A DNA stretch of 64,000 bases from contig CAVOZH010000009.1 in the NCBI GenBank assembly GCA_963700955.1, positions 268,086 through 332,085 of the forward strand, given 5' to 3'. The stretch comes from Nocardioides_C sp963700955. Its GTDB lineage: Bacteria; Actinomycetota; Actinomycetes; Propionibacteriales; Nocardioidaceae. A program made the translations under genes and the position numbers. The notes below the pieces were generated by a model. That model was not told the DNA's origin and did no database searches. It worked only from the letters and a program-made list of their open reading frames with translations. How positions within the stretch are numbered: the first letter of the stretch is position 1; every line of letters starts with the position of its first letter. Below, piece after piece: positions 7,640-15,862 of this stretch.

Positions 7640-8880
7640 CCGCCCCGGTCGTCGTCGTCGGGGCCGGGCTGGCCGCGGCCAAGGCCGTCGAGGGCCTGCG
7701 AGAGGCAGGCTACGAGGGGCCGGCGGTGGTGTACGGCGACGAGCCGCACGTGCCCTACGAGCGGCCGCCCCTCTCGAAGTCCTATCTGATGGGTGAGAAG
7801 CCCCTGGACACCGCCTTCGTGCACGACGCCGGCTGGTACGTCGAGCACGGGATCGACCTCCGGCTCGACTCGGGGGTGCAGGAGGTCGACCTCGCTCGCC
7901 ACAGCGTCAGCTCCGCCTCGGGCACACAGGAGTTCTCGAAGCTCCTCCTGGCCACGGGCTCCTCACCGCGGCACCTCGACCTCGCGGACCGAAGCGGTGC
8001 GCCGGTGACCTACCTGCGCACCATCGAGGACAGCGACCGGATCAAGGCCACCCTTCACGCGGGGTCGCGGCTCGTCGTCGTCGGGGGCGGCTGGATCGGC
8101 CTCGAGGTCGCGGCGGCAGGTCGCACCGCGGGTGCTCACGTCACCGTCGTCGAGGCGTTCGAGCTGCCCCTGCTGCGGGTCCTCGGCAGTGAGGTGGCGC
8201 AGGTGTTCGCGCAGCTGCATCGCGACCACGACGTCGACCTGCGCCTGAGCGCAGAGCTCACCGGCGTCGAGCGGCAGGGCGACCGGGCCCTGGTGCACCT
8301 CCGCGACGGCTCCGCCCTCGACGCAGACCTGGTCGTCGTCGGGGTCGGGGTGCTCCCGAACATCGGGCTCGGCGAGCGGGCGGGACTGTCGATCGACAAC
8401 GGGGTCGCGGTGGACGAGCACCTGCGCACCTCCCACCCCGACGTGTTCGCCGCCGGTGACGTGGCCGCCGCCTGGCACCCGCTGCTGGGAGCGCGGATCC
8501 GCGTGGAGCACTGGGACAACGCGATCGGCCAGGGCACCGTCGCCGGCCACAACCTGGCCGGGCGCGACGAGGCCTACGACCGGCTTCCGTACTTCTTCAC
8601 CGACCAGTACGACCTCGGCATGGAGTACGTCGGGCATGTCGGTCGGGAGGGGTACGACGACGTCGTCCTGCGCGGCGATCCGCACGGCACCCGGACCTTC
8701 ACCGCCTTCTGGCTGCGCGGAGGGACCGTCTTGGCCGGCATGCACGCCAACGACTGGGACGCGACGGAGCCGATCCGGTCGATCGTCGGCAGGCGGGTCG
8801 AGCGCGACCGCCTGGCGCGCGAGGAGGTGCCGCTCGCCGAGGTCGTGGTCAGCGGCGGCGACCGGCGGTTCTCGGAATGA
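7636..8880 (+). CDS. FAD-dependent ferredoxin/rubredoxin reductase-like oxidoreductase
   Basis: A 414-residue flavoprotein with two dinucleotide folds: FAD at the N-terminus (VVVVGAGLAAAKAVE), NAD(P)H in the middle (VVVGGGWIGLEVA) and the second FAD motif HPDVFAAGDVA. YERPPLSKSYL is diagnostic of the BphA4/putidaredoxin-reductase group, which passes electrons from NADH to a ferredoxin or rubredoxin. No ferredoxin gene is adjacent, so the partner is unknown. Its ATG overlaps the folE stop (ATGA). The 3' end overlaps the convergent gene by 32 bases. Confidence 0.92.
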   Translation: MTAPVVVVGAGLAAAKAVEGLREAGYEGPAVVYGDEPHVPYERPPLSKSYLMGEKPLDTAFVHDAGWYVEHGIDLRLDSGVQEVDLARHSVSSASGTQEFSKLLLATGSSPRHLDLADRSGAPVTYLRTIEDSDRIKATLHAGSRLVVVGGGWIGLEVAAAGRTAGAHVTVVEAFELPLLRVLGSEVAQVFAQLHRDHDVDLRLSAELTGVERQGDRALVHLRDGSALDADLVVVGVGVLPNIGLGERAGLSIDNGVAVDEHLRTSHPDVFAAGDVAAAWHPLLGARIRVEHWDNAIGQGTVAGHNLAGRDEAYDRLPYFFTDQYDLGMEYVGHVGREGYDDVVLRGDPHGTRTFTAFWLRGGTVLAGMHANDWDATEPIRSIVGRRVERDRLAREEVPLAEVVVSGGDRRFSE

Positions 8881-9961
8881 ACACCGGCTGCCCGCGCTCG
8901 CCGACCGCGACGTCGAGGACGGCGTGGTTGTCCCCCGTGCCGAGGTAGCTCTGGTTGGCGACCAGGATCCGCCTGCCCAGGAACGTGGCGCTCGACGGCG
9001 TGTCGAACGGGATCTCGCTTCCGTTCTCCCCCGTCCCTGGGGTCTTCGGGAAGCGCTCGAGCTCCCTGCCGTCGGCGGCGAGTACGACGATCTGCGCGCT
9101 CAGTCCGGCGTTCGCGAGGTAGATCCGGCCGGATCGGCCGATGCCGAACCCGTCGGGGAGGTCGCCGGGCCGGCTCTCCCACATCAGGCGCATCCCGACC
9201 GGGCGGCCGTCGCGGATGGGGATCCTGTAGAGCTTGCCGCTGGTGGGGTCGGCCTCGCCGAGTCCCGCGGAGGTCTGCTGAGCCACGAGAAGAGCGCGCC
9301 CGCCCGGGGCGAGCAGCATGCCCGCCGTACCGAACTCGACTCCGTCGAGCCGCCGGTCCGCCAGCCAGACGCGAGGCTTGCCGCCGCCGGGTGGGACCCG
9401 CCAGATCACCGCCTGGCCGTAGTCGGTGACGTAGAGCTCGCCGTGACGGCCCCAGGCCGCGTAGTTGGGGACCGCCGGGTCGTCCACCAGGTTCGGGGAG
9501 CACCCGGTCGTGGCGCTCGCCCCGCAGACCGGCAGGTCGGGGAACGTCGCGTAGCGGGTGAAGCGGCCCGTGCGGGGGTCGAGCATGAGCGCGCGGGAGG
9601 TGGACTTCTCCAGGAGCACGAGCCGGCCTCGTGCGTCGCTGGTCGCGACCTGCACGCCGTGCGGCTCCGAGAGGTCCTGACCGGGAACGGTCCACGAGCG
9701 CAGCAGCGTCCCGCGGGCGGTCCACTCGAACACCCGCGACCTGGTGCCGTCGCCCTGCGGGTTGGTGTAGCTGCCGGCGTACACGCGGCCGTTCGGATGC
9801 GCGTAGGCGAAGGCGGGGTAGCCGGGGTTCGGCACCCGGGCGAACACGCGCGTGTCCCACCGGGGGCGCCCGACCTGGGCGACCGAGCTTGCGGGAACGG
9901 GCGCCGCGAGGACCGACAGGCCGGCGACTGCCACGACGAGGGCGGCGATCCGGTTCCTCAC
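8849..9961 (-). CDS. Secreted SMP-30/NHL-like beta-propeller protein
   Basis: A 370-residue protein with a signal peptide (MRNRIAALVVAVAGLSVLAAPVPASS) and repeats of propeller-like sequence such as NGRVYAGSY, HGELYVTDYGQAVIWRVPPGG and SGRIYLANAG. It resembles SMP-30/gluconolactonase or ScyD/ScyE-like propellers, but I see no clear metal-site set, so only the fold is called. The GTG start at 9961 overlaps the amine oxidase stop (GTGA), so the two extracytoplasmic proteins are co-translated. That makes the propeller a candidate partner or downstream enzyme of the oxidase. Confidence 0.8.
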   Translation of the reverse strand: MRNRIAALVVAVAGLSVLAAPVPASSVAQVGRPRWDTRVFARVPNPGYPAFAYAHPNGRVYAGSYTNPQGDGTRSRVFEWTARGTLLRSWTVPGQDLSEPHGVQVATSDARGRLVLLEKSTSRALMLDPRTGRFTRYATFPDLPVCGASATTGCSPNLVDDPAVPNYAAWGRHGELYVTDYGQAVIWRVPPGGGKPRVWLADRRLDGVEFGTAGMLLAPGGRALLVAQQTSAGLGEADPTSGKLYRIPIRDGRPVGMRLMWESRPGDLPDGFGIGRSGRIYLANAGLSAQIVVLAADGRELERFPKTPGTGENGSEIPFDTPSSATFLGRRILVANQSYLGTGDNHAVLDVAVGERGQPVFIPRTAGRRR

Positions 9962-11475
9962 AGTCGCTCCAGCACCTCTCGCGCGGCGCGGTCGCCCGCA
10001 CGGACCGCTCCGTCCATGTAGCCCGACCAGTAGGTCGAGGTTTCGGTCCCGGCCCAGTGCACCCGCCGGAACGGCGTGCGGATCATCGAGCCGAAGGCGG
10101 TCGTGGTGCCGGTGCCCATGAGTGCGACCGGGCCGCCCTTCGTCCAGCGCTCGTGGGTCCAGTCCTGCTCGACGTACTCGATCGGTTCGAGCGCCCGCGG
10201 CCCGACCACCTTCGCGAACCCCTCGAGGACCGCGGTACGACGGGCGGCGAGCGACTGAGCTCCGTAGTGTCCCCACGTCGAGCCGCCGATGAACGCCAGG
10301 AGCACGCCGACGCTCGCATCGGCGGGACTGTTGTCGAAACAGACGCGGACCGCTCCGTTGTCGCAGACCCCCATGCCCGTCAGCCCGTCCTTGCGCCAGA
10401 ACGGGGTCTTGTAGACCGCATCGGCCTTCATCAGCTGGCCCATCGGCATCCGCTGGAGCAGCTGCATCTTCTTGGGCGGCAGGAAGGGGAACCAGTCGAT
10501 CGCCAACGCTGTTGCCGGAGGGGTCGCCACGATCACCCGCCCGGCGGTGACCGTGCCGCGGTCACTCGTGACCAGCACCCGGTCCTGGCGCTGCTCGATG
10601 CGGCGCACCGCGGCGTCGAGCGCCACGATGTCGCCGAGGCGCCGGGCGAGTCGTTGGGGGATCAGCCCGGACCCGCCGACGAAGCGGGAGTCCTGCGCGC
10701 CGCCGGCGGTGTCGGAGGAGCGCTCGAAGGACCCGGGGTTGCGCTCGTTGCCCGACGAGGCGATGTACCAGAGCAGGAAGAGCAGGGAGATGTCGCGGCC
10801 GTCGGAGCCGAACGTCGGCTGCAGGTAGGACAGCAGGAGGTTCTGCACGGCGGGGTTCACGCTGTTCCGTGCCACCCAGTCGTGGAAGCTCGTGGCGTCC
10901 CACTCCGCCGCCTTCGGTGCCGCCCACGGAGCATCCACCGGCACGTCCTTGGACATGTCGTCGATGCGGGCGATGAGCTGGGCGGCGTCCGGGAGGATCA
11001 GCGGGTCGGGCGGAACCGTGCCCTGGTAGCGGGTCGTCCGGTCGCCCGAGACGTAGACGTTGTCGCCGGTGGCGTACTCCTTGAACGTCTTGACGCCGAG
11101 CTCCCGGGCGAGCCCGAGCAGGTGGTCCTGGGTGGGGCCGACGAACGCGCCGCCGGACTCGATCACGGCCCCGTTGTGAAGGGTGTGGTTCAGGATCCGG
11201 CCGCCGACCCGGTCGCGGGCCTCGAGCACGAGCACCGAGCGGCCGGCCCTGGCCACCCGGCGAGCGGCCACCAGACCCGAGAGGCCGCCGCCGACCACGA
11301 CGACGTCGACGCGCCGCGGCAGGCTGCCCTGCCGGGTGGCCGCCTCGGCCGGGTGGGCGAGTCCGCCGGCCGTGAGCAGCCCGGCACCCACGGTCATGCC
11401 GCCCAGGAGCCCTCGCCGGCTGACCCCGGTGGTGGCACTCACGTTCGTATCGGTGGTCGAGGTTGTCGAGACCAT
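9958..11475 (-). CDS. Flavin monoamine oxidase family protein, Tat-exported
   Basis: A 505-residue FAD amine oxidase. A twin-arginine signal (SRRGLLGG, residues 19-26, then a hydrophobic stretch ending HPAEA) predicts folded export. The FAD motif VVVVGGGLSGLVAARRVARAG and RVGGRI follow at about residues 57-95. The C-terminal block VHWAGTETSTYWSGYMDGAVRAGDRAA is the typical FAD-covering end of MAO/polyamine oxidases. It would deaminate an amine to an aldehyde with H2O2; the substrate is unknown. It is transcribed away from the TetR gene at 11514, whose operator lies between them. Confidence 0.92.
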   Translation of the reverse strand: MVSTTSTTDTNVSATTGVSRRGLLGGMTVGAGLLTAGGLAHPAEAATRQGSLPRRVDVVVVGGGLSGLVAARRVARAGRSVLVLEARDRVGGRILNHTLHNGAVIESGGAFVGPTQDHLLGLARELGVKTFKEYATGDNVYVSGDRTTRYQGTVPPDPLILPDAAQLIARIDDMSKDVPVDAPWAAPKAAEWDATSFHDWVARNSVNPAVQNLLLSYLQPTFGSDGRDISLLFLLWYIASSGNERNPGSFERSSDTAGGAQDSRFVGGSGLIPQRLARRLGDIVALDAAVRRIEQRQDRVLVTSDRGTVTAGRVIVATPPATALAIDWFPFLPPKKMQLLQRMPMGQLMKADAVYKTPFWRKDGLTGMGVCDNGAVRVCFDNSPADASVGVLLAFIGGSTWGHYGAQSLAARRTAVLEGFAKVVGPRALEPIEYVEQDWTHERWTKGGPVALMGTGTTTAFGSMIRTPFRRVHWAGTETSTYWSGYMDGAVRAGDRAAREVLERL

Positions 11476-11501
11476 GTCTCCCCAATCGCCAGAGTGTCCG
11501 C

Positions 11502-11523
11502 TAACCTGAACACGTGTCAGGTT
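11502..11523. promoter_or_regulatory. TetR operator and leaderless -10 box
   Basis: AACCTG (11503-11508) and CAGGTT (11518-11523) are inverted repeats around the perfect palindrome ACACGTGT. TAACCT (11502-11507) ends six bases before the GTG start of the TetR gene, so transcription probably begins at that start codon. The dyad therefore covers the -10 box, the start site and the start codon, and is only 28 bases from the divergent oxidase start. Confidence 0.65.
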
Positions 11524-12209
11524 CGGGTTCACAGTACCGAAGGGTCCCCGGGACCCCTTCCGACGAGTCCAACGAGCGACCCGCCGGAAAGCGACGGGTC
11601 CCCCAGCAGTCGCGCAGCATCGAGCGGGTCGAGCGCATCCTCGACGTCGCTGCCGAGCTGGTCGTCGCAGAGGGGGTCGACGCGGTGAGCACCAGGGCGG
11701 TGGCCGAGCGTGCAGGGGTGCCGGTGGCCTCGCTGTACCAGTACTTCGCCGACAAGGACCAGATCCTGCTCGCCCTCGTCGAACGCGACATCGCCGAGAT
11801 GGACGCCCAGGTCGCGGCGGACCTCGGCAGGCTCGACGTGCTCAGCATCGGATCGGTCGTGGAGACCACGATGCGGGCGTTCGTGAAGGTCTACCTGCGC
11901 AGGCCGTCGTTCGTGGTGATCTGGCTTCGCGGCCGCACGAACGCCGCGATCAGCGAGTACGGACGCGCCCACAACAAGCAGGTCGCGAGCGACCTGTTCC
12001 GGTTCGCCCGCGACGCAGGCCTGGTCCGCTCCGGCACGAGGCTCCTCCACGCCGAGCTCGCAGTGGAGGTGGGCGACCGGGTCTTCCAGCTCGCCTTCGA
12101 GACGAAGCTCCGAGGCGACAAGGTGCTCGTCGCGGAGGGCATCGACCTGGTCCGGAGCTACCTCGAGCGTCACGCCAGCCCGGCGGGGCTCGACGGGGTG
12201 CCGGCGTGA
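11514..12209 (+). CDS. TetR/AcrR family transcriptional regulator
   Basis: A 231-residue repressor with a 40-residue basic leader and the TetR helix-turn-helix at about residues 42-90 (ERILDVAAELVVAEG, then STRAVAERAGVPVASLYQYFADKDQIL). The C-terminal ligand domain is not assignable. The mRNA is probably leaderless. Its own start lies in a near-palindrome, which points to autoregulation and to control of the divergent amine oxidase. It is followed immediately by a class II aldolase and a PfkB kinase on the same strand, so the likely inducer relates to that sugar or amine metabolism (inference). Confidence 0.92.
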   Translation: MSGSGSQYRRVPGTPSDESNERPAGKRRVPQQSRSIERVERILDVAAELVVAEGVDAVSTRAVAERAGVPVASLYQYFADKDQILLALVERDIAEMDAQVAADLGRLDVLSIGSVVETTMRAFVKVYLRRPSFVVIWLRGRTNAAISEYGRAHNKQVASDLFRFARDAGLVRSGTRLLHAELAVEVGDRVFQLAFETKLRGDKVLVAEGIDLVRSYLERHASPAGLDGVPA

Positions 12210-12236
12210 GCGCGTTCGGCCGAAGCACGTTCCGCC

Positions 12237-12875
12237 GTGGCCGAGGCGTCGCGAAGGCTTGCGGCCGAGGGCCTTCTGATCGGTACGTCGGGCAACGTCA
12301 GCGTGCGGGTCGGGGACCACGTCGCCGTCACCGCGACCGGTGCGGACCTGTCCCGGGTCACCCCCGACGAGGTCACGGTCGTGGACCGCGAAGGCGGTCT
12401 CGTCGAGGGCACGCTCGAGCCGACCTCGGAGATCGACCTGCATCTCGGCGTGTACTCACGGCACGACGCCCTGGCCGTCGTACACACCCACGCTCCCGCG
12501 GCGACCGCACTGTCGTGCGTGCTCGAGGAGCTGCCGTGCATCCACTACCAGCAGCTGATGCTCGGGGGCACCGTGCGCGTGGCGCCCTACGCGACGTTCG
12601 GCACCCCGGAGCTCGCGACGTCGGTCGTCGAAGCGCTCGCGGGCAGGCAGGCTGCCCTGATGGCCAACCACGGCTCCGTGACCACGGGGGCGACTCTCGA
12701 CAAGGCGGTCGAGAACGCGCTGCTCCTCGAGTGGATCTGCACGGTCTACCGCAGCGCGAACGCTGTGGGAGCCCCGCGCGTGCTCGACGAGGACCAGCAG
12801 GCGGCGGTGGTCACCGCCGCGATCGAACGAAAGTACGGAACCACCCACGAGGTGGAAGGGAAGGAATACCGGTGA
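12237..12875 (+). CDS. Class II aldolase (L-fuculose-1-phosphate aldolase-like)
   Basis: A zinc-dependent class II aldolase of 212 residues from GTG 12237. Catalytic Glu65 lies in PTSEIDLHL, and the zinc ligands are His83 and His85 (VVHTHAP) and His145 (ANHGSV), matching fuculose/rhamnulose phosphate aldolases. GTSGNVSVR near residue 16 is the phosphate-binding loop. The N-terminus is unclear: this start is short for the family and lacks a ribosome site. The same frame stays open back to 12210 with family-like residues but no start codon, while GTG 12206 overlapping the tetR stop is one frame off. It overlaps the kinase by GTGA, so aldolase and kinase are coupled. Confidence 0.88.
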   Translation: MAEASRRLAAEGLLIGTSGNVSVRVGDHVAVTATGADLSRVTPDEVTVVDREGGLVEGTLEPTSEIDLHLGVYSRHDALAVVHTHAPAATALSCVLEELPCIHYQQLMLGGTVRVAPYATFGTPELATSVVEALAGRQAALMANHGSVTTGATLDKAVENALLLEWICTVYRSANAVGAPRVLDEDQQAAVVTAAIERKYGTTHEVEGKEYR

Positions 12876-13807
12876 GCAGCATGAACGTCATCACCCTCGG
12901 GGTCCACGTGCTCGACGTCCACGTGCGTCCGGTGGAGGGCATCCCCTCCGGGTCGGACGGGACGATCGTCGACGAGATCGCCATGTCTGCCGCGGGCACC
13001 GCGGGGGGCACCGCGACGATCCTGCGCAAGCTCGGGGCGAACGTGCGGAGCTTCGGCGCGGTGGGCAAGGACGCGCTCGGCGACACGCTGGTCGGCCTTC
13101 TCGACGCCGCGGGCGTGGACACCACGAACCTGGTCCGGCGAGGTTCGGCGCAGACCTCCGCCAGCGTCCTGCCGGTCCGTCCCAACGGTGACCGTCCGGC
13201 CTGGCACTGCATCGGCGCGAACGGCGTCTACACCGTCGAGGACGTCGATCTCGACGCGGTGGCCGAGGCCAGCCACCTGCATCTCGGTGGACCGGAGTTC
13301 CTCGGGGGCGAGGCCGCCGCGAAGGTGCTCTCGCACGCGAAGGCCAACGGCGTCGTGACCTCGGTGGACATGCTCGCCCCGGGCGACCCGGGAATGCTCG
13401 AGTGGGTCGAGGCGGCGCTCCCCTACACCGACTACTTCCTGCCCAACGACGAGCAGCTGCTCGGCCTGACGGGCGAGCCCTCGCTCCAGGATGCGGCGCG
13501 GGCGATCGTCGCCAAGGGAGCCGGCTGCGTCGCGGTGACCCGCGGCGCGGAGGGTGCCCTCGTGGTCACCGCCGACGAGGCATTCGCGGTCCCGGCGTTC
13601 GAGGTCGAGGTCGTCGACACCACCGGTTGCGGTGACGCGTTCTCGGCAGGGTTCCTCCGAGGGCTCGCCGCCGGGAGGAGCCTCGAGGCGGCAGCCGTAC
13701 TCGGCTCCGCGACAGCAGCGCTCGTGGCGCAGGGACTCACGACGAGCCACGGAGAGTTCGACCTGGTCACGGCCGAGAAGTTCGCCGAGGAGGCCACGAG
13801 GCGCTGA
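12872..13807 (+). CDS. PfkB family carbohydrate kinase
   Basis: A 311-residue ribokinase-fold sugar kinase. The N-terminal AGTAGGTATILRKLGANV segment and the C-terminal DTTGCGDAFSAGFLRGL signature are present, the latter giving Asp255 as catalytic base. Related enzymes phosphorylate ribose, fructose, tagatose-6-phosphate, adenosine and similar substrates. Coupling to a class II aldolase suggests a kinase-aldolase pair that makes and splits a keto-sugar phosphate. GTG 12872 is chosen for its GTGA overlap and upstream GGAAGG; ATG 12881 is the alternative. Confidence 0.92.
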   Translation: MSSMNVITLGVHVLDVHVRPVEGIPSGSDGTIVDEIAMSAAGTAGGTATILRKLGANVRSFGAVGKDALGDTLVGLLDAAGVDTTNLVRRGSAQTSASVLPVRPNGDRPAWHCIGANGVYTVEDVDLDAVAEASHLHLGGPEFLGGEAAAKVLSHAKANGVVTSVDMLAPGDPGMLEWVEAALPYTDYFLPNDEQLLGLTGEPSLQDAARAIVAKGAGCVAVTRGAEGALVVTADEAFAVPAFEVEVVDTTGCGDAFSAGFLRGLAAGRSLEAAAVLGSATAALVAQGLTTSHGEFDLVTAEKFAEEATRR

Positions 13808-13832
13808 GGCCCGTCGGCTTGGATCCGGAGTC

Positions 13833-15131
13833 TCAGCCGCAGAGGCCGAACTCGCGGGCCGTCTCGGCCTTGGCCTCCTCGGTCGGCGTCGGGGAAGGGC
13901 TGCCGGACGTGCTGTGGCTGGGGCTCGGGCTCTTGGCCGCGCCCGGGCTCTTGCTCGGGCCGCCCGATGGCTTGTCGGCGGCGGTGGTCACGTTCTTCGA
14001 CAGGTCCGGGGTCAGTTCCTTGTCGTTCTTCAGCAGACGCCACAGGCGGTTCGCCTCGGGCGCCCAGACCACCCGGTTGTGGTCGGGCTGGTAGGTCTCC
14101 CACGGCACGGTGATGAACTGGATGTTCTTCAGGCCGATGTTGCGGACCTGGTTGGCCATGTTCCCGAGGTCCTTGACGTTGGCCAGGGCAGGGTCGGTGA
14201 TGAGCGACTTGGTCGCCGCGTCGAGGAACTTGTAGAGCTTCACCGGGTTCGCGAGCGTTCCGGCGGAGATCGCCTTGTTGGCCATCGACGCGAGGAAGAC
14301 CTGCTGGCGCTTCATGCGCCCGATGTCGCCGTTCTCGGACAGCTGGTGCCGCAGGCGGACGTAGTCGAGAGCCTGGTCGCCGGTGGCGTCGTAGGCACCG
14401 GCCGCGAGGTGGATCTTGCCGATGTCGTCGTTGACTTCCTGGGGAACGCAGATCGGGACACCACCGAGCGCGTTGACCATGTACTTGAAGCCGTCGAACT
14501 TGACGACGACGAAGTGGTCGACCCGGATCCCCGTGAGCTGCTCCACGGTGCGCTGGGTGCAGCCCGGTCCGGCTTCCGCGTAGGCGGTGTTGAACATCGC
14601 GAGCTCACCCGGGACGGTGGTGCCGTCCTCCTTGGTGCAGTCCGGCCGCTGGACCATGGCGTCGCGCGGGAGGCTCACGCCGTACGCGTGCTTCCGGTCC
14701 GCCGACAGGTGCAGCAGGATCGTCGTGTCGGAGAGGCCTGGCGTCTCGCCGCCGATGTGGCCGCTCTGGCCCTCGCGAGTGTCGGAGCCGAGCAGCAGGA
14801 TGTTCATCGGCTCGAGCGGCTCAGCCTTGTCGACCACCTTCTCCGGGCGGTTGCCGAGCAGCTTGCTGGTGTCGATCGCCGTGATGTTCCCGTTGAGATG
14901 GCGATAGGCGAAGACTCCTCCGAGCACGATGGCGAGAGACACCACGACCGCCGTCACTGAGGCGATTCGGACGGCACGCTTGCGGGCAATGTCGTGGTCG
15001 CGGTGGCGAGCAGGGTGAGTCACGGGTGCAGGGGTCTCTTCTGTCGGGTCCGGCACATCATCGGACGGTCGCGGGTCTGAGGCCACGTCGGAGGATACGC
15101 GGACTGAGATCCATTGTGAGCCGCGTTCCAC
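13833..15131 (-). CDS. LytR-CpsA-Psr (LCP) family cell-wall polymer ligase
   Basis: A 432-residue LCP protein, which attaches teichoic acid-like polymers or arabinogalactan to peptidoglycan. A cytoplasmic N-terminus of about 55 residues precedes one transmembrane helix (VRIASVTAVVVSLAIVLGGVFAYRHL). The LCP domain begins with NILLLGSDTREGQ and has SDTTILLHLSADRKHAYGVSLPRDAMV, ALDYVRLRH and RMKRQQVFLAS, including the conserved arginines. The last 50 residues are Ser/Pro/Lys low complexity ending GLCG. GTG 15131 has GTGGAG five bases upstream. Confidence 0.95.
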   Translation of the reverse strand: MERGSQWISVRVSSDVASDPRPSDDVPDPTEETPAPVTHPARHRDHDIARKRAVRIASVTAVVVSLAIVLGGVFAYRHLNGNITAIDTSKLLGNRPEKVVDKAEPLEPMNILLLGSDTREGQSGHIGGETPGLSDTTILLHLSADRKHAYGVSLPRDAMVQRPDCTKEDGTTVPGELAMFNTAYAEAGPGCTQRTVEQLTGIRVDHFVVVKFDGFKYMVNALGGVPICVPQEVNDDIGKIHLAAGAYDATGDQALDYVRLRHQLSENGDIGRMKRQQVFLASMANKAISAGTLANPVKLYKFLDAATKSLITDPALANVKDLGNMANQVRNIGLKNIQFITVPWETYQPDHNRVVWAPEANRLWRLLKNDKELTPDLSKNVTTAADKPSGGPSKSPGAAKSPSPSHSTSGSPSPTPTEEAKAETAREFGLCG

Positions 15132-15269
15132 GGAATCTCCACTCGACCGTTACCTACCGGGACGTTTGGGACATATGTGACCGGGATGTTCGCGTGGATC
15201 GGAGCCCCCGACCGGCGCGGTCCGCGGGCTCGACAGGGCATGGACACGCCATGGCAGACGACGTCGCAG

Positions 15270-15345
15270 TGGTGCCCCAGGCCAGAGTCGAACTGGCGAC
15301 CTTTCGCTTAGGAGGCGGCTGCTCTATCCACTGAGCTACTGGGGC
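15270..15345 (-). tRNA. tRNA-Arg(CCT)
   Basis: Read on the minus strand, the acceptor GCCCCAG pairs with CTGGGGC, the D arm is GCTC/GAGC, the anticodon loop is CTCCTAA with anticodon CCT, and the T arm is GCCAG-TTCGACT-CTGGC. The 3' CCA is encoded at 15270-15272. The outer two pairs of the anticodon stem (27-43 and 28-42) appear as G-A and C-A mismatches. A TAGCCT box at 15355-15360 could be its -10 element. Confidence 0.92.
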
Positions 15346-15517
15346 GCGGCGACAAGGCTACAGGGACCGCTTCCCCCGTGCGCGCTGGCCCGACCGTGTC
15401 CGAGGCACAGTGACACGCGGCCGCGCAGGTACCTGGTCGGGTTTCCGGATGTCCGATTTGGGCACGGGGTTGGTCGATCACCGCAGTGGACCCCCGACTG
15501 ATCGAAAGGCTCCGACC

Positions 15518-15808
15518 GTGGCACCAGGAATCACCCTCGTTGTGCTTGGCGCGATCCTCGCCTTCGCCGTACGCACCGACGCCTCTGCCGTCGACCTGCA
15601 GACGGTCGGACTCATCTTCATGCTGGCGGGCGCCGCGATCATCGTCTACTTCCGCCGGGAGACCCACCAGAAGCAGGTGGTGACGCACATCCAGGAGAGC
15701 TCCGAGGGCGGGGAGCCCACCGAGGTCGTGCGGGAGACCGTGGTGACGGAGAGCGTCGCCGAGGCCGACGACAGTCATCCTGACGCGTCGCGCCGCCCAC
15801 GCATCTGA
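15518..15808 (+). CDS. DUF6458 family membrane protein
   Basis: A 96-residue protein with two hydrophobic helices at about residues 3-18 and 26-44 (LQTVGLIFMLAGAAIIVYF), followed by a charged cytoplasmic tail with VVTHIQE and EVVRETVVTE. This matches the small actinobacterial DUF6458 proteins of unknown function. GTG 15518 is preceded by GAAAGG. It stands alone between the tRNA and the convergent prfC. Confidence 0.8.
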   Translation: MAPGITLVVLGAILAFAVRTDASAVDLQTVGLIFMLAGAAIIVYFRRETHQKQVVTHIQESSEGGEPTEVVRETVVTESVAEADDSHPDASRRPRI

Positions 15809-15862
15809 CGCTTCGACGGCGACGTTCCGGGCAGGCCAGAACGTGAAAGGCGTCCGGTCGGC

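Noticed and set aside
8456..10021. Long plus-strand open frame of 521 codons opposite the propeller and oxidase genes
   Set aside because: It is Arg/Ala/Pro/Thr-rich without any domain, and lies across two well-supported genes with family motifs; long antisense frames are expected at this GC content. The same holds for 29722-31893 (minus), 4701-6935 (plus), 15899-17599 (plus) and 51626-53479 (plus).
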